In this document: positions 1-11,989 of the stretch, piece by piece
Layout of the letters: the number at the start of each line of letters is the position of its first letter
Position numbering within the stretch: the first letter of the stretch is position 1
DNA from: Mangifera indica
Taxonomy: Eukaryota > Streptophyta > Magnoliopsida > Sapindales > Anacardiaceae
DNA: 64,000 bases
Assembly (NCBI RefSeq): GCF_011075055.1
Contig: NC_058146.1
Location: forward strand, 12,821,820-12,885,819
Direction: 5' to 3'
The notes under the pieces: model-generated
What the model was told of the DNA's origin: nothing
Seen by the model: the letters and a program-made list of their open reading frames with translations, nothing else
Database searches by the model: none
Made by a program: the position numbers and the translations under genes

Positions 1-316
1 GCTAACTTCAAAACTCCCAAAGCCATGCCTCTTGTATATTCAGGAAATCAAGTCCCTTTCTTGTTTACTAGAAATCCATTAAAAAAATATTCTTCTAACA
101 TCAATATCATTTTAGACCAAAAAGAAAGCTAGCAATTAGTTTCCTATATATAACTATAGATTTATTAATTTTTGTTATGTTTTACACTGGACTGTCAATC
201 AAAGATGTTCTCATGAACTTTTACACCTATGATAGATTTAGTGAAGGTCACAAATGAAACAAAGGGGAGGTAAAGAAAACAAAAGGGGAAGCTATTTACA
301 GCATAATAAATCTTAC
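1..316 (-). other. Intron of the GALT2-like gene
   Basis: On the minus strand a canonical donor (CTTG then GTAAGA) sits at 316-315, so everything left of it is intron up to the window edge. No further exon of the galactosyltransferase can be recognised in 1-316: the reading frame past the donor runs into non-conserved sequence rich in hydrophobic codons and then a stop. Confidence 0.7.
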
Positions 317-1220
317 CAAGCATGTCATCATCTTTCTTGGATGGTAAACCATCACATCTCTGAGCTGACCCCCATTGCATTCTATAGCATGTATTGTGCT
401 CAATGACTGGCCGACGGCTCCAATCTCCTTTCAGTCGAGGATTCAAATGTAGAATTTTTGGTGGATCCTCCCCAACAACTGATTTCAATCCTTGCAATTC
501 AAACATGAATTGTGAAACCTTAACAATCCCATCACCACCCCTCATTCTTGTAAGCTGGGGCACAAACTCTTGATGAGCATAGTGAGGAGTTCCCACCACT
601 GTAATAGAAGATCCAGCAGCAAGCCCACAAGGAAGAAACATTAACCTGTCCCCACTTGCCAACTCTTCTCCACTTTTAGATATCCAAGAAGGACAAGACT
701 CAGGCTTCCCCTCAAAAACATCACTCTTAACAACTTCCTTGACATCAACCTTATCGACTTCTTCCCATGCCTTCAGTCCTATTGTCCATGCCTCACTTGC
801 CATTCTCTCAAGAACTGACAACTCATTAGTCCTACTCCTTCGCTTCATAATCTCACCTGTTATTCGACCATATCTGAACTGAAGTGGCTTTATAGGTTTT
901 GACCCACCTTTTCCCTTCTCCAGATGCACCTTGCTCGGCATTAATGGTGCCTCTTGATTTTCATTATCTTCTAGTTTTCGGTGAAACGTATCTTTATAAA
1001 CAGAACTAAGAAAAGGCTTACTCAAATCCAAATCTCCATTATCCCCAATGTCTCCATTCAACCCGGCATAATTATCATCTTGACTCAACATAACCGCAAT
1101 TTCCAAAAATTGAGGGAATTTAAATGCTATAAAAACTAAGTATAATATGCCTATACCCAACAACAAATGCGGCAATCTAAACCTCCTAACAGTACTGGCC
1201 TCACTTTTAATTCTCTTCAT
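317..1220 (-). CDS. GALT2: Hydroxyproline O-galactosyltransferase GALT2-like, first coding exon (partial gene)
   Basis: Golgi type II membrane enzyme of the GT31 family that adds the first galactose to hydroxyproline of arabinogalactan proteins. The chosen start gives MKRIKSEASTVRRFRLP; upstream in-frame codons depend on a TTG start and are ignored. Seen: short basic cytosolic tail, one signal-anchor segment at about residues 16-36 (LLLGIGILYLVFIAFKFP), a stem with FRYGRITGE, and the beginning of the galectin-type lectin domain (LPCGLAAGSS, LHLNPRLKGDWS, HNTCYRMQWG). The exon is 904 nt (301 codons plus one base) and ends at a GTAAGA donor after DDDML, where the Arabidopsis homologue continues with VDGF. 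The GT31 catalytic part is outside the window. N-terminal tail and stem resemble GALT2 (At4g21060) more than GALT4-6. No frame damage. A MULE lies about 500 bp upstream. Confidence 0.88.
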
Positions 1221-1714
1221 CTCGCAAAATCCAACAAAAAAACAACACAATATACTTTACAAGAACCAAAATTCTGTCAAATAATGCCTCCAGCAATACA
1301 AACTACACCAAAAACAAAGCAAAATCAAATGGATCCAATTCTTCGGAACAAAAACCAATTTCAGTACATCAATGCAGATCAATAAAACCTAGAGAATTGA
1401 GTTTAATCACGTAATGTAAACGAAAGCTCAAACCTTGAATTTAGTGATCAACCGAAATCGCCAAATGAGTAAAAGCCATTAAAATCTTCGGCCCACAACC
1501 CCGAATTAGTTACCATCTAGCAGGCATTCTTCCAAAACTTGATCACAAAACAAAACAAATCCCACCATAGAAACGAAGAATAGTTGAATTTGTGCTCAAA
1601 CCGTAATAAGTTGAGCAAATCAAGAACCCAATGGCAGGTGGGTGAACATAACGGAGATGGAGACAAAAATCTGTCTAAAGCGCATATTTGTCAGCTAAGG
1701 CAACAAACAAGTGT
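1221..1714 (-). promoter_or_regulatory. 5' leader and proximal promoter region of the GALT2-like gene
   Basis: About 490 bp between the GALT2-like start codon and the first transposon TSD. It must contain the 5' UTR and core promoter if these are not interrupted. No convincing coding frame; the plus-strand frame at 1167-1385 is antisense to the gene start and has no similarity I recognise. I could not place a TATA box or a 5' UTR intron with confidence. Confidence 0.45.
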
Positions 1715-1723
1715 TAGAAATTA
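1715..1723. repeat. Left TSD of MULE-A
   Basis: The 9 bp tagaaatta directly before the GGGAAATTATT terminus match aacaaatta at 13592-13600 in 7 of 9 positions. Nine bp is the normal MULE duplication length; the two mismatches suggest an old insertion. Confidence 0.6.
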
Positions 1724-1797
1724 GGGAAATTATTAAAAATAGGCAAAATTAAAGGGGTCAAAGCGAGATTGCCCAAAAAATTTAGGATTAAGCAAAA

Positions 1798-2960
1798 ATG
1801 CCCAGGTTTTGTGAAATGACGAAATTGCCCCCATATATAAAGTCAGCAAATTTTCACTGTACAAGCGATAGAAAATTCCAAAGCTTCCCACCTCCCACGG
1901 CAATCCCACGGCAAACGTCATTTCCGTCGATTTTCTTTTGTTCTGGCAACTGCAAATGGCAAATGAGGTTAGTATATCTCCTATAATCTTTTTTGGATCA
2001 AGTTATCGCTGATATTATTGAGATTTGGTTGAGAATTTTGGGTTTGAAATTTTAGGGTTTACGGTTTGAACAATGCTTAAAATATTTCGATTTTTGGTTG
2101 TTTTGGTTGAATTGATTGAGGGGTTTTATGTTATACAATGTCTAGCTTTGATGTATGTGAAAATCGGAGGTCGAAACGATCAAAATTTGGCCGAAAATGG
2201 CTGTCAAATGGATCGGCAGTCTTGCCGTGGGAACAACGTTTCCCACGGCAAACAATTTATCCCACGGCAGCTGCATTGACAATGGGTTTTGGGGGGGAGG
2301 GGGGGGGTAAACTGGCTTTTTTAAAACATTGGGGTGTCGGGGAAATGCTTAGCCCACGTCGGGCTTTTCTGAAATTTCGCACATTGTCGTGGGAAAAGCA
2401 AAATTACGAAACTGCCCCCCTTTGTAAGCATAGCAAAATTTCATTTCTTCCTACGGCAACTTGCGTTTTCACTGTGCATTTCCACGAAAATTCCAAAAGC
2501 TTTCCACCTCCCACATCAATCCCATGACGAAAGTCATTTCCGTCGATTTTCTTGCTTTCCGGCAACCGTAAATGGCAAAGAAGGTTAGTATATCTCCTGT
2601 AATCTTGTTTGGGTCAAGTTATTGCTGATATTATTGAGATTTGATTGAGAATTTTGGGTTTGAAATTTTAGGGTTTACGGTTTGAACAATACTTAAAATG
2701 TTTCGATTTTTGGTTGTTTTGGTTGAATTGATTGAGGGGTTTTATGTTATACAACGTCTAGCCTTGATGTATGTGAAAATCGAAGGTCGAAACGACCAAA
2801 ATTTGGCCGAAAATGGCTGCCAAATGGATTGGCAGTCTTGCCGTGGGAACGGCGTTTCCCACAGCAAGATGAATTTTCCCACGGCAGCGTATTGGGCATG
2901 GTTAGTTGGGGGGTAAAGTGGGTTTTTTAAAATGTTGGGGAGCCAGATGAGATTCGTTAC
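1798..2960 (+). repeat. Tandemly duplicated leader block of MULE-A
   Basis: Two direct copies, offset 616 bp, of the same sequence: C/T-rich leader with CCCACGGCAA motifs, a mini-exon starting with ATGGCAAA (1956-1967, Met-Ala-Asn-Glu; 2572-2583, Met-Ala-Lys-Lys) ending at a GTTAGTATAT donor, then TTAGGGTTTACGG and TTGAGGGGTTTTATG blocks. Each copy would supply a start codon and first splice donor to the protease-like gene. The same duplication is present in MULE-D (offset 595 bp). Confidence 0.8.
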
Positions 2961-3289
2961 AACACAACGGTTTTTTTGGAAATTTGTCATATAACAGTGG
3001 ACCTTTTCAAATAAAGAATTTTCATGAGGGGTTAAATTGAGAATTTTCTTATCTACGGTTTCTGATCATGTAGTTTTCGAATTTTATATCCGTTTTTTTC
3101 TGTTTTAGGTTTTTCTATATGTATTTTTCAAATTTTAAATTCGAGTTTTCGAATTTTGCTGCTTATTGACACAACTTACGATGTAACGACGTAATTTCAA
3201 CTTAATATTTCAATTTTTTTGTTTATAGGATATATCGATTCGTTTTTTTCAATTTTTCAAATGATTTTTTGGTTAACGACATTCATAGG

Positions 3290-4180
3290 TATTTCAACTG
3301 ATAGAGTTCGAATTTTAGTTCTGTTTTTTCGAATTTCACAATTTCAAGATATACAGATTCGTATTTTGAAGATTTTCGATCGATTTTTCTATTATTGACA
3401 CTTTAAGGTATTTCAACGTATAGAATTCGAATTTCAGTTCCGTTTTTCCGAATTTCTCCATTTTAGGATATATCGATTCATATTTTCATGATTTTCGAAC
3501 GATTTTTCAAGTATCGTCACTTTAAGGTATTTAAACGTATAGAATTCGAATTTCAGTTCCGTTTTTTTGAATTTCACCATTTTAGGATATATCAATTCGT
3601 ATTTTCAAGATCTCCAAATGATTTTCCGATTATCGTCACTTTAAGGTATTTCAACGTATAAAATTCGAATTTCAGTTCCGTTTTTTCGAATTTCACCATT
3701 TCAGGATATATCGATTCGTATTTTCATGATTTCTGAACGATTTTCCGAGTATCATCACTTTAAGGTATTTCAACGTATAGAATTCGAATTTCAGTTCCGT
3801 TTTTTCGAATTTCACCATTTTAGGATATATCGATTCGTATTTGCAAGATTTTCGAACCATTTTTCGATTATCGTCACTTTAAGGTTTTTCAACGTATAGA
3901 ATTCGAATTTCAGTTCTGTTTTTTCAAATTTCCCCATTTTAGGATATATCGATTCGTATTTTCAAGATTTTCGAACCATTTTTTGATTATCGTCATTTTA
4001 AGGTATTTCAACGTATAAAATTCGAATTTTAGTTTCGTTTTTTCAAATTTCACCATTTTAGGATATATCGATTCGTATTTTCAAAATTTTCGAAGAATTT
4101 TCTGATTATTGTCACTTTAAGATATTTCAACCTATAAAATTTGAATTTTAGTTTCGTTTTTTCTATTTTTCATCATTTCA
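3290..4180 (+). repeat. 119-bp tandem repeat array, left arm of MULE-A
   Basis: At least seven direct units; the block CTTTAAGG recurs at 3401, 3520, 3639, 3758, 3877, 3996 and 4115, an exact 119-bp spacing. Each unit contains GTATAGAATTCGAATTTCAG and TTTTAGGATATATCGATTCG. The array lies inside the long first intron of the protease-like gene. The same unit occurs inverted at 11390-11835 and again in MULE-D. Confidence 0.93.
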
Positions 4181-4405
4181 GGATAACTTGATTTATATTT
4201 TGTTATTTTCGATCGATTTTTCGATTGTTAACATTCTCCGAAAGTTGAAGAATCAGAACTCGAATTTCAGTTCTTATTTGTTAAGTTTTTTCATTTCCTT
4301 TTTGATTATTTGGTATTTCTCATCTTTTTATGTTTTTTTCACTAATACATTTGTTTACATATTTATTTTTATGAATGTCTAACAAATTTTACGTGATTGT
4401 TATAG

Positions 4406-7400
4406 GATATTTCTCACAAAAGAAGACGGGTTGACAGCGAGCTGCGCATTCTCGATGAGTCTAGACACTTCCGGACAGATACGATATCTCGTGCACAGTG
4501 TACCACATTATCTCGAATTTCTTCTACATTGACCCCACGTCAGCTGCGACTATTTGAAAGGACATGTTTCGGGTCCTTTCTTCGTTTACCCAAAACCAAA
4601 TTTTGTGGGATATTGGTTCATGCATTTCTACTACGACAGTTACATCCACCCTTTGCCAGAGACGAGTTTTGGTTTAGGATTAGCGGGGTTGATGTGAGGT
4701 TTAGCCCGTTTGAGTTTGCGTTGGTGACAGGGCTTTCGTTTAGCCATCGGACTGATGTTTCTTCATATATTCCTCGCTCCTCCGGACATAGGATCAGATC
4801 TACGTACTTTCGCGATTGTCCGAAGGTGTAGTATCACAACATCGAGCATGTTTTCTTGTCGAGGCCATAGGGGGATGACGATATTGATGCTGTCAAGCTC
4901 GCCTTGTTGTATATTCTATACATGGTTTTGTTGGGGAATGATCGACAAAAGAAGGTGTCCACGGAGTACTTACAGTTAGTTGATCATTTGGACGGGTTTA
5001 ATTCCTACCCTTGGGGCGTCGCTGTATGGCAGATGACATACGATTCTATGTCACAGACGAGTGAGAGAGTCTGTTCCAGACAGATGCAGGAAATCTGTAA
5101 ATACGACCTTTACGGATTTCCTTTCGCATTTCAGTTAAGTTTTATATTATTATTTATATATATTAATTGGCAAAAATATAAATTGATTTATTTACATCGT
5201 AAATGATTATATTACAGTATTGGATATATGAGACTTTAGAGACGTTACACGATTGGATTGACCTTGTCGATCTCTATGCGTCCTTACGGATGTTGAGGTG
5301 GCGTACGCGAGACGTCCCTGTTTGGACTCATATCGGTCGTATTTTCACTGGTGATCCGGTATGTACTAGTAAATTAATAAGTCGATTAATTCATTATATG
5401 TTACAATTATTTTGACTTATATATCTTCATCATTAGGAGGATGTCACATTCCCTCTTCGTCCATCAGTGATCGAGGAGGGTTTACTGTGGTACGTTGAGA
5501 TTCGTGAGTACACCGGTTTACTCGATGCTGATTCCTCCTCATCTTCTTCGGTCCCAATCGTGACTGGAGACGGGGCTCCTCTATCCCTGGGACCTTCAGA
5601 TGTACCCGTAGAGACTTCTGAGACACATGAGGAGTCTATTCAGCCTCCTGTTATGGAGCAGCCTATATGTTCCCCTGTTGTTCAGAGCCCACGGACGACA
5701 GACTATCATGGAGTGGAGGACCACCCTAGCGTGGAAGAGCATCCTAGCGTGAAGGACCGCACTACCTATCATGCCACCGAGCAGTATCCCCCATTTGTAT
5801 CACCTAGTAATTCTACATCAGATGCTACATTAGCGCACTGGGGTGCTACGATTTTATGTGAGATATCGAGTTTTCGCGACGATATCTCTTCTCAGATGAC
5901 TCGATTACGTGACGATATCTATTCCCAGATGACTTGATTAGAGGATCGTATGACTCGTTTGGAGGACATCGTCACGCGTACATATCCAACCCCCATCGTT
6001 GAGGTTGTAAAACTACTTCTAATTTATTACTTATATAAAATGTGTTCAGTGTTATTATTCTGACAACTATTATTACATTCATACAGGAGAGGGACGACGT
6101 TATTGGGATGACCTCCTCCATTGATACCGCAATACCATCCCATCAGTCACATGAGGTACGTATATAATTTCAAATTTATATTTAATGCCCAATGTTGTTA
6201 TTATATTACAATATCGTTATATATAAAATGTCACTGAATAGATTTAATATTACTATTATCTTAGGGTAGTCGACAGGATGGGGCACCGGTTGACCCTTCG
6301 GTGACTTCACCGATCCGATCTGAGGTATGTCACTTATCATTATAACTTAATTTTTAATATTATTTTGTTATCGATTAATTCATGGTATATATTTGTATAG
6401 GGTCTTCGTCATGAGGAGGGTTTACCGATCGGATCTCCTATCATTTTAGATCGTCCACTGGAGGTATGAAAATTATTGTTCATATGACATTTTATATTAA
6501 ATATCATTAACCATTTTTTCCTTTTGATGCATATAGAAACTCGACATTGACATATCATTGATCGAGGGTTATCTCCGAACACCTTCCCCGAAAGTTCAGG
6601 TTATGGGGATTTAAGAAATATCATTGATCAATTTGTTTTTAATATTATATTTTTTTTAAATGATGTTTTGTCTCTTTTTCAGGATGAGCGACTCTGGTTA
6701 CTTGCTGATATCTCGAGCTCGACCAAAAAGCTTGTGGATATTAGTTCACAGGAGGAGGACTTCCAGGAGGATGTTTCTGAGACCGTTCACATTGAGGTTT
6801 GTCAATTATAATTACTAAATAAATATAATTGATAAATATATGTCACTAAGATGTTTTAATATATAATTATGCAGTCTGTCGACGGAGCACGCGCTGTTGA
6901 CTTGACCGCTTCTTAGGATTCTCCAGTTAAACCTCCTCCCGCATACCTAGAGAAGGTAACATAAATCGAATAATGTGTATGTTTTTATTGAATGATATAA
7001 TGAATTAATAGTTTTTTGTAACATGCAGTTGGTTCGTACAGCACGTGGTCAGATCGTCCGGAAGGGTCCACTGGTTTGCACCCCGTATACAAATCCACTC
7101 AGAGGGAAGGTGAAACGGTAACTCAGGACGATTCCATCCTCTGTGCCAGACCGTGAGGAATCTTTCCTCACATGGTATACCAGAGCTATGGCTTCGGACA
7201 CACATGATATGTACTTCATAGGATCGAAGTAGAAGGACAGCTTCTAGAGGCTTGTTGTAAAGTTGCGCGAGTGGTTGACCAACGATGTGAGTTGTCTATA
7301 CTATATAATTTGGTAAATAGCTAGATATATTTATTAATAACTAACACGTGAACTTGTTTATACCATTTTAGCATGTGGATTCTTTTTTGGCTTTATTACG

Positions 7401-8082
7401 TCGGCAGCAGGAGGATCACCAGTTGACTATCTCACAGCGGTGGACGACTGCCCACACATTCTTTAGAGGCCATATTGAGATGGCCCGGAAGAGTTGGCAG
7501 ACCACACCGATTGGTGAGTTTGAGTTTTCGGGGCTCTTCACGAGGATGGTTGATGCAGCGTACATCCCGAGATTGTTGTACAAACCATGGGGGATGGTCG
7601 ATTAGGTAGAGTTTATATATATTTATATTACATTCAATTGGTTAACGACAACGATAAGTAACTAAAATATCTCATTGTTTATAGGTTTTCATCCCTATAA
7701 ACTTCGAGAACACACATTAGGTCGTCAGAGTTATAGATTTCCGTGAGTGGTCGATTACGGTATACGATTCAGAGGTTTCATATTTAGGGAATATAAAGAC
7801 TCTGGAGCAGCGCATGCGACCGTACATGACCTTTATTCTCGCGTTATTAGAGGCGACCAGTTTTTGGACAGCTTCTGGGAGGACTCCACGACGTGATCCC
7901 CTCACTTTGCATCGAGCATCGGATGTCCCCCAGCAGGGATTGGGCTCCGGTGACTGTAGCGTGTTTATGTTACGATTTTTTGAGTGTTTGGCGTTGTCAC
8001 GGAGCTACGTTTTTCCCCGAGATCGTCTACCGCTATGCGTCGACGGTTAGCGACGCAGTTGTATTTTCATTGTATCGAGTAG
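4406..8082 (+). pseudogene. DUF1985 plus Ulp1/C48 SUMO-protease-like gene of MULE-A (broken)
   Basis: Multi-exon transposon-borne gene, probably starting at the mini-exon 2572-2583. Exon 4406 (after TATAG) encodes the DUF1985 domain: CFGSFLRLP, FLLRQL, DEFWFRISGVDVRFSPFEFALVTGL split across conserved positions. Exon 5218-5358 begins YWIYETLETLH; exon 5437 onward encodes a Ser/Pro/Glu-rich linker and a short coiled stretch (DDISSQMTRLRDD). Several tiny exons follow (about 6087-7287). The C48 core starts at 7685: VFIPINFENTH, then VYDSE, then PQQGLGSGDC, giving the His, Asp, Gln and Cys of Ulp1 peptidases. Damage: stops at 4829, 4868, 5935 and 7718 (the Trp after the catalytic His is TAG), and a frameshift near 8020, after which the true end RRRLATQL runs to a stop at 8080. 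ULP1 family members cleave SUMO; activity of transposon copies is unknown. Confidence 0.85.
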
Positions 8083-8479
8083 CTCACGGATGTATATTTA
8101 TCGTTATTCTTATGTTTAGATGTATATATTTATTGTATGTGTATATGTGTACGATATACTTTATTTATGGTTATATATGGCTATGTATCGTATTTGATTT
8201 TATTTTTTAAATAATATTGTCATAAAAAACAATAAAAACGTATGATTACTCAAACATTTACACACTTGAAACAATTAGAGGAAATAAAGTAATACTGAAA
8301 TAACTCATACGAAACACTAAATTTATTACATCAAATAACAATACAATTACACGTTTGAAATAATAATAAAAATACATCGGTTACATAAAACTGAAGTACA
8401 ACAATGAAGAATCATATAACAAACAAAATTGAGTATAAGCATGTCAAGATCTCGTTCCTTTGCCTTTTGTAGATGAACG
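8083..8479. other. Convergent 3' region between the two MULE-A genes
   Basis: About 400 bp of AT-rich DNA between the stop of the protease-like gene and the stop of the transposase, so both genes terminate towards each other here. No coding potential recognised; a minus-strand frame across 8347-8769 is out of frame with the transposase and is a shadow. Confidence 0.6.
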
Positions 8480-11105
8480 CTACGGCGTGGAGCTTGGGAC
8501 CGATACTGGGGATTTACATTGGGTTCGTGTATGCCCCGGTTCATGGCAACGACTACAAATCCTCGGTGTAACAATTTCTCCTTGCGATGGACATCGATTT
8601 CTGTTGGATAGTCGACCTGGATGACGACTATCGAGGACGGAGGGCAATATAACTCTGTCTTCTGGTGAGTGTAACCAATCACATTGATTTCCAAGAAGAT
8701 TGATCGGTTTCTGATATATTGCATGGTAAATGTCGGTGTGGAAGAATGGATGAACCCATCCGTGCACATTCATGAGTCTCATATGTCGTGCAACGGCAAT
8801 GGCATGCTTGCACGGAATACGTGAAAGCTGAAACTTTCTACACGTGCAAGACCTGTCACTAAAGTCCACAATACCCATGAATCCACCAAATCCAACAACC
8901 TGATACCGAGTAGGTGTAATCAGTCGAACATCCAGACTTGCAGACTTTGATAGACGATTGTTGATCTTATCTTCCGCCCAAGGGGTGAGAAAGTTATGAC
9001 ATTCATCTGTAGTTTGAAAAAAATATTAAGAACACATTTGGTAATATGATTAACAAAGTGGAAAAAAGTACATGAGACAACTTTTAATTAATATCGATTT
9101 GATACTTACTTGCATGGGTTCTCCTCTCGTAAAACCATCGTTGCATGGTACCACGAATAAACTCCAAGAGCATGGTTATAGGTAAGCCCCTTGCATGTCT
9201 GACAAGGGCATTAAATGAATCAGCAATATTTGTGGTCATGATGTTGTATCGATGTCCTAGAAAGTATGCTCTACTCCAACGCTCAAATCCGACATCCCGT
9301 AGATAAGCTCCAGCTTGGGGGTTCATTGAGTCAAGGGATTGCATCATCGAACCAAATTCAGGTTCTGTGTATGATTTTGCGGCTTTCCAATATGCAGCCG
9401 CAACCTGTAAAATGGTAAAAAATATGAAAACTCAGTATAAGCAAAATGTATGAAAAGGATAAACTGTTATAAATTTAAATACTTATTTACACTATACCTT
9501 TGAGTCTCGTTTATACTTTGCCCGCATGTTACACAGAAGATGATGACAACAACATCTATGGTGGACATCTGGAAAGACTTCAGCCATTGCCGAGTAGATA
9601 GCATGATGTCGATCTGAGATTATTGCAAGCTCAGAGAGGTCAGAGATGCATTCTTTAATTCTCATAAGAAACCAACACCACGTGTCGTGATCTTCTTTTT
9701 TGCCGACACCGAAACCAATAAGATATATCTGATTATTACCATCAAGAGCGACCGCAATAAATAAATGCCCCAGATATTGACCTTTAAGGAAAGCAGCGTT
9801 AATGCAAATAACAGGGCAAAGATATTCTCTAAATGCACGAACGGAACATCCTAACGCCATGAAAAAATTCATAAACCGATAGTCATCATCTGTTTCAATA
9901 GTAGTAACGGTGCCCGGATTAGTATGTTGTAGATTGTAGCAATAATCTGGTAAAAGCATAAATGATTCCTCCGGTGAACCCCTCAATGAATTGATAGCCT
10001 AATTTCTTGCCCGCTAAGCCTGTGAGTACGAAATATCAATTTTATATCAATCGGCGATGTCCACAATTATTTCTTTAGGCTGATAAATTCTATCAATCAT
10101 CACAAACTTTGATCTCATTAATTGACCTAAAGCTCGGGCCCCAGCTTGTCTGTGATGTGGCATGATTTGATCAACTAAACATGTGTGGGTAGAATTCATA
10201 GAGTTGATCCCCCACACATCACCGACAGTGGACTTGGTTGCATGTATATACCACTTACAATTTTCAGCCTTGCACTTAATTTTCCACCGTTTCTTGTCAG
10301 ACTTTTTGACACCAAATTGAAATCCTTTAAGTAAGGCGAATTGCGTCACGACGTCTTTCAATTGGACTTTATTATGAAAAATATCACCAATCTTGACACC
10401 ATTCTCCTCTCGGATCGATCTGTAACCACTTGATGATGTTGATGGCTGTGGAGGAAAATCAGGAAGCCACCTAAATGGATCAGTGGGGAAATTTTCAAAA
10501 AATGGCCCAGAATAATTTCCACCACCTAAAGTAGGATCTTCAAGCTGCAAACTATCCATACCCTCGGTAACTGATGTCATATCCTCAGGCTCTACATCTT
10601 CTGAAGGAATGTCGGGCATATCATTTCCATCAAAGTCACCCCAATAGGGAACTATATCTTTTTCTCCATGAGCCCATGAGTTTGCAATATACAACGGGTC
10701 ATTACTGAAATCAATCAACTTTTCCAAATCGTATTCTTTTTTGACCCAACTACTTTCTTTTTCATCTTCATCTTTTTCCTTCTGCCCTTCAATTGGGGTA
10801 CATGTAACAAAAACAGGAATACATTCCTGAAAGTACTGGGACATATCAAGAAGACCCTGGACATCTTCATTATTTTGGATCTGGATGGGGCAATCGAGCT
10901 CAACTTTTCTTGGCTTCATTGATACTTGAATATAGTTTTTCATTGGATCAATACTGCAAGACTCCGCCAAAAGCTCAATAAATCCCTCGAATGTTGTTCT
11001 ATAAGGGATTTTAATCAATTGTTTGGCTCCTCCAATATATTTCATTGTGTTGTTGCGCCCTTGAATCCATTCTCCCTGGTAACGAACCGATGCATAACCA
11101 TCCAT
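8480..11105 (-). pseudogene. MURA-like transposase of MULE-A (three nonsense codons)
   Basis: Three exons reconstruct one continuous frame of 809 codons: 9498-11105, 9110-9404 and 8480-9006, all with GT/AG borders. Order: N-terminal PB1-like module (start MDGYASVRYQGEWIQG), acidic linker, Zn-binding MuDR DNA-binding module (CKAENCKWYIHA ... THTC), PMD hinge (DQIMPHHRQAGA), MULE transposase core (FLKGQYLGHLFIAVALDGNN, AIISDRHHAIYSA, YNIMTTNIADSFNAL), SWIM finger (CTCRKFQLSRIPCKHA) and CCHC knuckle (CSRCHEPGHTRTQC). It would cut and move the element. Broken by three in-frame stops between 10046 and 9987 (the positions expected to be Arg, Trp and Tyr) and by Asn (AAC) where the first catalytic Asp of the DDE core is expected (ICINAAFLKG). 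Otherwise undamaged, so inactivation is recent relative to the frame. A possible acceptor just upstream (GTAG at about 11121) suggests a 5' non-coding exon. Confidence 0.9.
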
Positions 11106-11389
11106 TTTAATTATCAATCCTACAATGACAAGTTTTTGAAGATAATTATTCATTTATAATAAAAAAATCAATAATAACTATGTAAAACAGTCGTACAATT
11201 ATTAATAATTTAAAAAAACTCCTCATGTTTTTCTAATATTTTATTTGTCCCCCTATAATTATTTAACAATTTATATAACACTTTCATATGTTATCTTATA
11301 TCAAAATGCACTATCTGTTTGTAACGTTCTATTTAAAACGTTTTTATAATATCTATACTTTGAAATAGATATTCAAATTCTATACTTTG

Positions 11390-11835
11390 AAATACTTTAA
11401 AATGTCAATAATACAAAATTTCTTCAGAAATCTGAAAAATACTAGTGGATATATCCTAAAACGATAAAATTCAAAAAAATTGAGCTGAAATTCGAATTCT
11501 AAAAGTTGAAATACCCTAGAATGATAATAATTGAATAATTATACGAAAATCTGAAAAATACGAGTTGATATATGCTAAAACGGTGAAATTCAAAAAAACA
11601 GAACTGAAATTTGAATCCTAAAAGTTGAAATACCATAGAATGACAACAATCGAAAAATTCTTCAGAAATCTGAAAAATACGAATTGATATATCCTAAAGC
11701 GATGAAATTCGAAATAACGAAACTGAAATTCGGAATCTAAAAGTTGAAATACCCTAGTATGACAATAATCGAAAAATTCTTCAGAAATCTGGAAAATGTG
11801 CATTGATATATCCTAAAGCGGTGAAACTCAAAAAA
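11390..11835 (-). repeat. 119-bp repeat array, inverted right arm of MULE-A
   Basis: About four units of the same 119-bp repeat as at 3290-4180 but on the opposite strand; ATACCCTAG/ATACCATAG blocks recur at 11511, 11630 and 11749 (spacing 119). It lies upstream of the transposase, so both genes of the element are preceded by the same repeat. Confidence 0.9.
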
Positions 11836-11989
11836 CCTATAATTTCAATTATAATGCGCCTACAATGTTTAATATGAAAATGCGTCCTAATTTTAATAAC
11901 ATTTCATTTGACCCCTCAATTATCTCTTTCTTTATTTAACACCCTTGTATGTTGTCTTGTATCAAAGCAATACTTATCTATTTTTAACA

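Noticed and set aside
3290..4180. Regular repeats as a CRISPR array
   Set aside because: Direct repeats of 119 bp without unique spacers, in plant DNA and shared between transposon copies; it is a minisatellite.
8347..8769. Minus-strand 140-residue frame
   Set aside because: Out of frame with the SWIM/CCHC exon that covers the same DNA and clearly matches known motifs.
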